DNA of 64,000 bases from Methanolobus psychrotolerans (GTDB taxonomy: Archaea > Halobacteriota > Methanosarcinia > Methanosarcinales > Methanosarcinaceae), in the NCBI RefSeq assembly GCF_002243045.1, contig NZ_MBKP01000005.1, positions 1 through 64,000 of the forward strand. The letters run 5' to 3'. Both the position numbers and the translations under genes were made by a program. How positions within the stretch are numbered: the first letter of the stretch is position 1; every line of letters starts with the position of its first letter. The notes beneath the pieces are model-generated. The model was not told the DNA's origin. It searched no databases and saw only the letters and a list, made by a program, of their open reading frames with translations. Positions 21,636 to 32,200 of this stretch are shown piece after piece.

Positions 21636-23111
21636 TTGACGACAATGTCCGACAATCCTCCTGTCAGGGAAGCAAAGGAAATACCAAGGATACTTCTGTC
21701 TGCAGGCAGTTCATCCTCGGGTAAGACCACGATTACCATTGGCCTGCTTGCGGCTCTTACCGAGGCCGGGTATAAGGTCCAACCTTATAAGGTGGGGCTG
21801 GATTACATAGATCCCAGTTACTATTCCGAGATAACAGGCCGCAGGGCTCGCAATATCGATGGTTTCCTTATGGATGAGGAGGGTGTGAGGGATGTTTTCA
21901 TCCACGGAACAGAGGTTGACAACGATGCTGATATCGCTGTTATTGAGGGTGTCCGTGGCCTGTATGAGGGCTTTGACAGCTTTTCGGATACGGGCAGCAC
22001 CGCACAGATAGCCAAGATACTGAAATGCTCTGTTATTCTTATCATCAATGCAAGGAGCATTACCCGCTCTGCTGCGGCTCTGGTAGGTGGTTTCAAGGCA
22101 TTTGATAAGGATGTGTATATCACCGGTGTCATCCTGAACAATATAGGCGGTCCCAGGCATGCACAAAAAGCCACAGAGGCCATTGAATTCTACACAGGCA
22201 TTCCTGTAATCGGTGTTATCCGCCGTAACAATTCCATGAAGATCTCAATGAGGCATCTGGGGCTTGTTCCTGCAATAGAGGAGCGCCGCAGGGCTGATAA
22301 TTTCGATGAGAGGATCGATTTCATTAAGAATACCATCAAGGATGGCATTCAGATAGACCGCTTGCTTGAGATGGCTAATACAGCTCCCGCTCTTGAGCGT
22401 CCGAAAAAGACCGTTTTCACTCCTCGCAAGATTGAAGGAGAGCGCCCGGTCATCGGTGTTGCTCTTGATGAAGCTTTTAATTTTTACTATCATGACAATC
22501 TCGAACTGCTCCAGATGGCAGGAGCCGATATCAAATACTTCAGTCCCATCCATGACAAAAAACTTCCTGATGTGGATGGCCTGTACATCGGTGGCGGCTA
22601 CCCCGAGCTTTTCGCGGCAGAACTGGAAAACAACGTTTCCATGTGTGAGAATATCCTGGATGCTTCACGCTCTGGCCTGCCCATCTATGCGGAATGCGGC
22701 GGTCTTATGTACCTGACCGAAAAGCTGAGCACAGGAGTAAAAGGCAAAGGAGCCTATAACATGGCAGAGATGCCTGAATCCACCCATGATATGGTGGGTG
22801 CACTCCCCGGCCACACTCTCATGGGCCACAAGCGTGTGGTCAGCTACAATATAGGTTCACTTGCCATGGACACAGTCATCGGAAAGGCAGGCAACGATTT
22901 CCGCGGTCACGAGTTTCACCATTCCGAAGTGACCGAGATCCCAGAGGATGCGAAGTTCGCCATCCAGCTTTCCCGTGGCACTGGCATCATCGATGGCTGG
23001 GACGGACTCACGGTTAACAATACACTTGGATGTTATGCTCACCTGGTTGCGAGTTCTTACAGGGAGTTTGCGGGAAGCTTTGTGGATTTTGTAATCAGTA
23101 AAAAAGTGTGA
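21636..23111 (+). CDS. cfbB: Ni-sirohydrochlorin a,c-diamide synthase (CobB/CbiA-like)
   Basis: AGSSSSGKTTITIGLLAALTEAGYKVQPYKVGLDYIDPSYY ... YAECGGLMYL; in the cfb cluster. Confidence 0.9.
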   Translation: MTTMSDNPPVREAKEIPRILLSAGSSSSGKTTITIGLLAALTEAGYKVQPYKVGLDYIDPSYYSEITGRRARNIDGFLMDEEGVRDVFIHGTEVDNDADIAVIEGVRGLYEGFDSFSDTGSTAQIAKILKCSVILIINARSITRSAAALVGGFKAFDKDVYITGVILNNIGGPRHAQKATEAIEFYTGIPVIGVIRRNNSMKISMRHLGLVPAIEERRRADNFDERIDFIKNTIKDGIQIDRLLEMANTAPALERPKKTVFTPRKIEGERPVIGVALDEAFNFYYHDNLELLQMAGADIKYFSPIHDKKLPDVDGLYIGGGYPELFAAELENNVSMCENILDASRSGLPIYAECGGLMYLTEKLSTGVKGKGAYNMAEMPESTHDMVGALPGHTLMGHKRVVSYNIGSLAMDTVIGKAGNDFRGHEFHHSEVTEIPEDAKFAIQLSRGTGIIDGWDGLTVNNTLGCYAHLVASSYREFAGSFVDFVISKKV

Positions 23112-23423
23112 TGAACTTAAATCTAATCGTTTTATTAATTACCTAAGTATAAAAGCTTTTCAATATGCTTAGTTCTTATTTTTAGTTTGGAGTTCTTTTG
23201 CAGCATCCGCGAGCTCATTTAATTTAAATTGGATGTAAATTCCATAAATCCTGACTTCCGCCTTTTTAGGCGCATACGCGTCTCTTGATGCGGAAATATG
23301 TGCTTATATTTTACAACATTATTCCGTTTGGCAAGAAGTAAAAATCAAATTCTAGTGGCGTTTTCTATTTACATCTCCTGCTGATATGCGCTTAAAACTT
23401 GGGAACTCAGGATAAATCTTATA

Positions 23424-23591
23424 TTCCGCAGATGTCCTCGAATTTTGCCAATTATCTGGATTGCAATTATTTATCAATTAATCGTAACATAATTATATTG
23501 ATAAGTAGCATTTATTAACATCTATTTGATATAAGTATGCGTAAATCTACGCTAAAGGAAAATATCCGTTTTTCTCTAGACATCTGCGGAA
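23424..23591. repeat. 13-bp perfect inverted repeat, arms 23424-23436 and 23579-23591
   Basis: TTCCGCAGATGTC ... GACATCTGCGGAA flanking a 142-bp AT-rich spacer in the cfbB-phosphorylase intergenic region. Confidence 0.7.
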
Positions 23592-23818
23592 AGTCGGATA
23601 AATCACAGCAGCAACTTTTACCCACGATCAATCTATGAAGGAACATAACATTTTAACATCTTTTGGCAATGGCAGAATACCATAGAATAAAGATGAAGTT
23701 CTCAAAACCATATACTTCCATAGTTCAATAAAACCCTATCAAAAAGTCTTTTTAGTTCTTAAGCGAAAGATACTATAATACTATATCATCCTTATATTTT
23801 TTAATAGAACACGAAGGT

Positions 23819-25501
23819 GTGAGCAATATGAGTAATGTAATTGGTGGGAAAGGGCGGAAGATAGCCTATTTTTCAATGGAGATCGGGTTAAAGAAGGATA
23901 TTCCAACTTATAGCGGTGGTCTGGGCATACTGGCAGGAGATACCATACGGGCAAGTGCTGATCTGGGGCTTCCGTTTATTAGTGTTACTCTTATTAACAA
24001 CAGGGGCTATTTCAGGCAGGAGCTTGACTCTGCCGGCAGGCAGACCGAGCATCCTCAGGAATGGTCTCCCTCTGATTTCATGCAGCTTTTGTCTGCTGAA
24101 GTGACCGTGCGAATTCAAAACAAGAATGTTAAGGTAAGGGCTTGGCTATATGAGCACCGAAGCCTTACTCAGGAAACAGTTCCTGTACTTTTCCTGGACA
24201 CTGATATTGAAGGAAATTCTCTGGAAGACCGGCAGATCACTTATAGTCTTTACGGAGGAGATCGTAGATATCGGTTGAAGCAGGAAATGGTATTGGGTAT
24301 CGGCGGGGTCAGGATGCTGAAAGAGCTGGGTTATTCCATAACCAAATATCATATGAACGAAGGTCATTCCAGTCTCCTTGTTCTTGAATTACTGCGCCAG
24401 AACGACATCTCTCCGTCTAAGGTAAAAGAGCTGTGTGTTTTTACGACCCATACACCGATTGAAAGCGGGCATGATGTATTTTCGCATGACCTTGTGATGG
24501 AGTTGATTGGGCAGAATTCTGATTTTGAGATTCTCAAGAAATATGGCGGGGAAAATCAACTGAACATGACCCTTCTTGGTCTGAATCTTTCCAACTATGT
24601 TAACGGTGTGGCAAAAAGACACAGACAGATATCAGAACAGATGTTCCCGGGATATAAGTTCAATTCCATAACAAATGGTGTTCATTCTTATACCTGGGTT
24701 TGTTCCCATTTCAGAAAACTTTATGATACGTATCTTCCAGGATGGGCAAATGAGCCGGAGCTTCTGGTCAGGGTTAGGAGCATACCGGATAACGAAATAT
24801 GGGATGCCCACAGGCTTGCGAAAAAAGAGCTTATCGATCATGTGAACATTGAATGCGGGCTTGACATGGAATATGATACCCTGACAATTGGTTTTGCAAG
24901 GCGTATCACAGAATACAAGAGGCCTACTTTGATCTTTTCCGACCTGAAAAGGCTAAGGAAAGTAAATGAAGCCGGAAAGATACAATTGGTTTTTGCAGGA
25001 AAAGCCCACCCACGGGATATTCAGGGAAAGCAGTTCATCGAAAAGATATTTGAATATGCTGAAGAACTCAAAGGTGAAATAAAGGTCGCTTACCTGGAAA
25101 ATTATGATATGGACCTGTCTCTAAAGATCGTATCAGGTGTGGATGTCTGGCTGAACACTCCTAAAAAGCCACTTGAAGCATCCGGTACCAGTGGAATGAA
25201 GGCAGCTCATAATGGTGTTGTTAATTTCAGTGTGCTTGACGGCTGGTGGATAGAAGGTTGTGTCGAAGGTGTCACAGGTTATTCCATCGGACCCAAACCG
25301 GAGGTGGACAAGTCCCCGGAGCAGATCGAAATGATGGAGCTGGATGATCTTTATAATAAACTGGAATATATCATGATTCCCAAATACTACAACAGAAAAG
25401 ATGAATGGGTAAACCTCATGAACAATTCCATTGAAATAATTGCCTACTATTTCAACAGCCACAGGATGATGCATCGATATGTTACAGAAGCCTATCTTTA
25501 A
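23819..25501 (+). CDS. Alpha-glucan (glycogen/maltodextrin) phosphorylase
   Basis: AYFSMEIGLKKDIPTYSGGLGILAGDTIRASADLGLP ... SGTSGMKAAHNGVVNFSVLDGWW. The start may be the ATG at 23828. Confidence 0.93.
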   Translation: MSNMSNVIGGKGRKIAYFSMEIGLKKDIPTYSGGLGILAGDTIRASADLGLPFISVTLINNRGYFRQELDSAGRQTEHPQEWSPSDFMQLLSAEVTVRIQNKNVKVRAWLYEHRSLTQETVPVLFLDTDIEGNSLEDRQITYSLYGGDRRYRLKQEMVLGIGGVRMLKELGYSITKYHMNEGHSSLLVLELLRQNDISPSKVKELCVFTTHTPIESGHDVFSHDLVMELIGQNSDFEILKKYGGENQLNMTLLGLNLSNYVNGVAKRHRQISEQMFPGYKFNSITNGVHSYTWVCSHFRKLYDTYLPGWANEPELLVRVRSIPDNEIWDAHRLAKKELIDHVNIECGLDMEYDTLTIGFARRITEYKRPTLIFSDLKRLRKVNEAGKIQLVFAGKAHPRDIQGKQFIEKIFEYAEELKGEIKVAYLENYDMDLSLKIVSGVDVWLNTPKKPLEASGTSGMKAAHNGVVNFSVLDGWWIEGCVEGVTGYSIGPKPEVDKSPEQIEMMELDDLYNKLEYIMIPKYYNRKDEWVNLMNNSIEIIAYYFNSHRMMHRYVTEAYL

Positions 25502-25555
25502 CCTCGGAAAAAGTTAGTAATTGATGTCAGGTTGATCTTTAACTTAAAAAGCTGG

Positions 25556-25587
25556 CACAACCGTGATCGACTTTTATAACGGTTGTG
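25556..25587. terminator. Stem-loop between convergent genes
   Basis: CACAACCGT (25556-25564) and ACGGTTGTG (25579-25587), 14-nt loop, between phosphorylase (+) and mscL (-). Confidence 0.6.
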
Positions 25588-25616
25588 TGTTGCTTAATGT
25601 AAAAAATCATCTGAGA

Positions 25617-25920
25617 TTACTTTTTTGTTACTTTTTCCTCTTTCAATACATTCTTTGCAATTATGAACACAACAAATGCAATAATAATGAAGTTAACTAA
25701 TTCACCTATGAATGCTCCCCAACTGATCACGATAGGACCGAGTGCAAGAGTTGCTGTTTTCCATGCTCCTCCAGCTACAAAGGGAGTAATAATTGGCATT
25801 ATTATGTTCTCAGCAAAAGATTTTACCAGAGCAGTCGCTGCAATACCCATAATAAAAGCAATTGCCAGTGGAATTACTTTATACTCATAAAGAAAGTCCT
25901 TGAAATCACTAAATAGCCCC
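25617..25920 (-). CDS. mscL: Large-conductance mechanosensitive channel
   Basis: MGLFSDFKDFLYEYKVIPLAIAFIMGIAATALVKSFAENIIMPIITPFVAGG; start at internal MGLFSDF. Confidence 0.9.
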
Positions 25921-26204
25921 ATTTTCCACCTCCTTTCATAATATTTACTTTTATGAATAAATAAAATATTATCCTTCCGATACATAAAGATTTTGAACTT
26001 GTAATGTCTGTTCAATATTGTGAGATGTAAATTATGGTCGCGTAAATCTATTTTTAATAGTTATAAGTTCCTCCTTACATAACTCTCAAGTTTACGTCTT
26101 TTCATGTGACGATTTCCAGAGATTCAAGGCATTATATTATAAAACAGCTCAAATTAATTAATCTTATATATCAAGAATCTCATCTATAAAATGGGGTTAC
26201 ATCC

Positions 26205-29200
26205 GTGAAATTTTATCATTGTAAAACGATATTTTTAATGTTCATATGTATTTCCTCTATACTGTCTATTGGGAATGCAATGGCTGGAACTGTTACTGTT
26301 GACTGTAATGGCAACGGGGACTACACATCAATTCAGGAAGCTATAAACAATGCGAATTCCGGGGATTCAATTGTTGTTATGCCGGGAATCTATACTGAAA
26401 ATATCGATGTGAACAAATCCGTTTCCATTATTTCAGAATCCGAAAATCCAAATGACACTACAATTCTGTCTGCAAGTTCAGGGGACGATGTTATTCACGT
26501 AACTGCAGATAATGTGACGATTTGCGGTTTTAATATCACGAGATTGGGTGCTTCTTATGCTGATGAACTATATCCTGACTATTATTATTCTGGAATATTT
26601 CTTGATCGTGTTGAAAATAATCTGATAGAGGACAATGTTTTATCACATAATTATAAGGGTATTTTTCTGGATTGTTCTTTCAATAATATTCTAATTGACA
26701 ATACTGTATTTTTGAATGGTGGAGGCATTAGTCTATTTTGTTCTGAGGAAAACATCCTAGTCAACAACAGTGCATTTTCTGGTGTAGTTGGTATTAATCT
26801 TTTCATGTCAAGTAACAATTCATTGGCCTTCAATAATATCAGTTCCTGTAGTGAAAATGGTATTTCTTTTTATGAATCCCCCAACACTACAGTTACAGGA
26901 AATAATATCACGTATTGTAATCATGGAATTAATATTGAGACTATGTCAGAGAATAGTAGAGTAACTGATAATGATGTAACATTGAATAATTATGGTATCA
27001 CTCTATTCTATGCATATTATAATACCATTTGTGGCAATACTGTATCCGATAATTCCCAATCAGGTTTTTTTATACGTAATTCCCTTTACAATACACTAAA
27101 CGATAATATTGTTTCCAACAATTCAGAATATGGAGTGCATTTTAAATATTCAGCCCATAGCAATCTTGTCTACAACAACTACTTCAACAATACTAACAAT
27201 GCGAAAGATGAGTGTTCAAATGTCTGGAACACTAACAGAACAACCGGAACTAACATAGTTGGCGGCCCATATCTCGGTGGTAATTTCTGGGCAAGTCCAG
27301 ATGGCACAGGTTTTAGCCAGACACAGGTAGATGTGGATGGAGATGGGATTTGTGATGAAAGTTATTCCATTGAAGGAAGCAATGTGGACAATCTTCCATT
27401 GTTTTCTGATTGTCTCTCTTATGTTACTGTTGCCCGGAATGGTAGTGCAGACTTTACTACGATACAAGCTGCTGTAAATGCCGTGTCTGAAGGTGCTACC
27501 ATCTATGTTTGTGAAGACATTTTTACTGAGAACATATACATAAACAAGAGTATTACTATTGTTTCGAAACCTGGTCCTGACCACGTCACAATTCAACCTC
27601 TTGATGAGGATAAAAATTTGATAACAATAAATGCAGACAATGTTATCTTAAATGGGTTCACCCTAAGAGGTGCTAATTATTCTAAGGCATTATTCCTCTA
27701 TGAATCTTCAGGATGCCTTATAGAGAACAACATCGTTGAGTCAAACAAGTATGGCATTTACCTCAACAATTCAGATAATAACGAGATCATCAATAATACC
27801 CTGAAATCTAACGATTATATTGGATTATGTCTCTTTGAAAGTAATGATAATGAAATAAAGTCAACTTATTCATTTAATGACTTTATCGGATTTGATCTTG
27901 TAAAATCCTGCAATAATACTGTTATTGATAATCATTTACAAGATGACAAAGTATACGGCATATATTTCCACGAGTCGTCCCATAACAATTCATTGGTCAA
28001 TAATTCTATAATTCACACTTACTATTATGAAGTCCTGTCTTCAAGTATTAGTGTTCAGAGCATGCAACCTTCAAACACTGCTTATTCCGATGAATTTGAG
28101 CTATTTACAAAAGAGATAGTATTTTCCTCAAATGAAAATGATAGCAAAAATAACACACATTTACTATTGAGCTCCGCCTCTAGCTCCTACATAACTCCAA
28201 ATAGGGCGGTAGCAAGTGGAAATGGACTGTTTTTTAATCATGACAATACAGGAAATTTGATCATGGGAAACATTATAGAAAACAGCTACTATTATGGAAT
28301 TACCATCTACAGCGGTTCTTCTGCAAATTTATTTTACAACAATTATTTCAACAACACTGTAAACCTGAAACAATATTTTAATGCATCTAACACATGGAAT
28401 GTCGATAAAACAGCAGGAGAAAATATTGTTGGTGGACCCTATATAGGAGGAAACTGCTGGACAAATCCTGATGGAACAGATTTTAGCCAGACACATTTAG
28501 ATACAGATGAAGATGGAATTTGTGATGAATCTTACGTTCTTAATCTGAATAATGTCGACAATTTACCTCTTTATTCCTACCAAAACCTGCTTCCTGAAGC
28601 CTCAATATTCTCAATATCTCCCGGTTATGTAAAGACTGGTGAAATGGTCTATTTTGCAGGAATTGGTATTGACCACGATGGTTTCATCCAGGAATATAGC
28701 TGGGAATCCAGTATTGATGGAATATTGAGTGATGATGCTTACTTCAGCACCAATACATTGTCACCAGGAAATCACACCATTTATTTCAAAGTAAAAGACA
28801 ATGAAGATGAATGGTCAGCAGAAGTTACAAGCCTAATGATCGTGGAAAATGATGATGAGGCATATATTAGAAGTCAGGTTTATAATGGCAGTGATCTCAA
28901 CTCTATTTTTAACGAGAATGCAATACATATTGGAAGCGGGCATTATGCAATTGAAATAAACTCATCCAATTTCAAAGCCTTTAATTACGATCTGGATACC
29001 AATACCGGCAGTGAATCATTTAGGATATGTAATTCGACCAATTCCAGCCAGTCAGCAGATGGCAGGACAATTGAAGAAGGAATTATCAACTACAAAACTG
29101 AAATCCTTCAGGTAAATTACGAAGCAGACTTTGATAATGAAGAGGCGTATGGATCAACATATCCTACCACATATCCATCAATAGGTTTCTTTGGTGACAG

Positions 29201-32200
29201 ATATGTGTCTCTCTCAGATGAAAATCCCGATGAGATTGTAAAATTGCTTTTAGATAGTGACGATACACATGTAATTAGAAAGAGCTCTGCTTTGGAGCTC
29301 CCGGAAGGGTATGAGCTTACTGCAAAACAAATAGATGTTGAAGGAGATAAAGTCTGGATGGAACTATCCCAAAATGGAGAGTTCATAGAAGATGAAGTTA
29401 TTGATCTTTCCGGCGGTCCTGCAACATGGGAGTATGATCTGGATATTGGGGATGAAGAGAATGTCATTGTTTTTAGATTACTTGTTACGGATGTATTCGC
29501 GGGACAGGTCGACGAACTTGTTGTTGTAGAAGGAATATGGTTAATTGATTTTGAAAATACTATCAGTGTCGAAATGGGATCTACATTCAATGAAATGGAA
29601 GTTCAACTGGTGGATAATGATTCAATCAGAATGAACAATTTGAATAACATTATTCTTGAAAAAGATAGTACTATGAATGTTGCCAATGACCTTAACTTTA
29701 AAGTTGCTGATTCAGAGGCACTACGTTTCTGTCTGATTAAAACATATGACCAATCAACCCAACATGACATCCCAGGTGCCATTGCAACAGGCCCGGAATC
29801 ATGGAATTATTTGAATTTTGCGGGTCTATTCTATGATATTGATAATGCCATATCTTCTGAAACACTGGAAGTAACACAACCTTTGACGAGTACTGAACGA
29901 ATAATCCACCCAGGCAACCTCACATATACAATAACTATCCAGAAAAGTAATTTCTCATGTGACGAATTAAATTCTGACGGAGAGCAATATGAAGTTGTAG
30001 GTATACTTGGAGAAAAATACATACCTTTGGAAAAGGGAAATCCGGCAAAACTTGGAAAACTGCTTCTTGATACAAATAAAGAATATGTTGTGACCGGAAG
30101 TGGTAATATTGATTTTAAGGATGGCTATGGTATTCATTATTCCTACGATGAAGAAGAAGACGAGTTTTACATTTGTTTCCAAAAAGGAAACTGGATATAT
30201 GGCGGAACCTCCATTGATGACACTATCACCTTTGACCCGGTATCTCAAGATGCTATATGGAAATGGGAATATGACATTGCTGGTGTAGACGATGTAAGAG
30301 TTATGAAATTGCACATTAAAAAAATAGAGGGTCCACTTTCCAATCAATTTATAATTGATGGAGTATGGATTTTGGACTTTGATAATATCTTGGATTATGA
30401 AATTTCAGATGAATATGGTATGTTGGAAGTAACTGATATTTCAAATAAGTCAATAACTTTCTCTAATTGGAATTATATCAATTTATTATCGGGAGAGAGA
30501 TTTGATATTTATGATAGTTTGAAATTGGAAGTTGCAGATAACAGTACACTCTATTACTATCCGGTAATTGAAAAGACAATACCCGAAAATACACCAGCAA
30601 ATATTGATTCTTATGATGATTATGAAATAAGAAATTATCAAAATGAGAATCCTACAATTAATATAAGCCTGGATTATCCTTCTGATGTTGTATGGTATTT
30701 AGATGGAGATTATAAACAGATCAATTATTCCATAACAGATGCATCCTATAATCCGGATGCCTATGCATCAGGTGATTATGACATTACTGCTTTTGTATCA
30801 AATGAAAATGGAACAGATATTATAAGATGGGACTGGAGAATAATAAAACCACTAACTTCAGTTGATATTACCCATACAGGAAATATCGAAATTAGAAGCC
30901 CTGTATATGACAAAAATGATATAGTGGCACTTAATAACAACAATACTTTCATAGAAATCAATGCTTCCAACTTTGCAGGTTTTTATTGTGACATGGACAG
31001 AAACCTGTCAACTGAGACAATCGTTATAGCAAATATGGCATATAGTGGAAACAATGACTTAAATATTGGAAAATATGGCATCACTTATCTGACTTCTGTT
31101 CAACAGGTCATGTACAAAGCAGATTTTGAAAACACCAGATATTCACTAAATGGAACGTATCCAATAATAGGAATTCTTGGTGATCCATATGTTCCGATTA
31201 CGGAAATTGAAACTAACACACAATGTAAGTTTGCAAAATTACTGGTTGACAATGGTAACAAATATACATTAAGAACAAACTCATCCCTTGAACTTGCAGA
31301 TGGATATGTTCTCACAGCAAAACAGATTGATGTTGAAGGAAATAAAGTATGGATGGAACTGTCCCAAAACGGAGAGTTCGTTGATGATGAAGTAATAGAT
31401 GTAAGTAGTGGGTTAGCAGTATGGGAATCATATTCTGACATTGGAAACGAGTCTCATGTGCTTATATACAGACTACTTGTAAGTGACGTATTCCAGGGTC
31501 AAGTAGATGCCCTTGCAGTAACAGAAGGAATGTGGTTGATTGACAGTAATGAAGATAACCTGCTTGAAATTGGTTATGGAGACCGGTTCAGCGAACTAGA
31601 TATCGATCTTTTGGACAATAACAGAATAACTATGTCCAATAATCATGATGATATCATTCTGAAAAAAGGAGCAGACACAACCATAGCACTGGATTTATCA
31701 ATAAAACTCTCAAATTCCAGTGAGCAAAATTTCTATCTTAAAAAGGATATTTATTCTACTGATGAATATGAACTTAGAGGTACGGTAGCTACAGGACCAA
31801 TTATATGGAATGATGAATTATCCTGGAATTACAAAGACTTTGCAGGTTTTGCATATGACTTTGAAGAAAACATCGGAACAGAGCAACTCAATATCAACTA
31901 TATTTCAAATAGCTCTATCGAAGAAGAAGGAATCACTTATTACACTACACTTATTCAAAAAGGATATGCTGCAAATTTCACTCCTGAAAACAACATCCAG
32001 AATAATGAAACATATCCTATGATAGGCATTTTCGGGGAAGAATATGTGTCCTTTACAGACAGCAGACCGGATGAGTTAGCAAAACTGATAATCGATTCTG
32101 ATTCACAATATACTTTGAAAATAGGTTCACCACTGGAGCTTCCAGAAGGTTATGAATTAATCGTAAATGATATTGAAGACTATAATACTGCGGTTATAAG

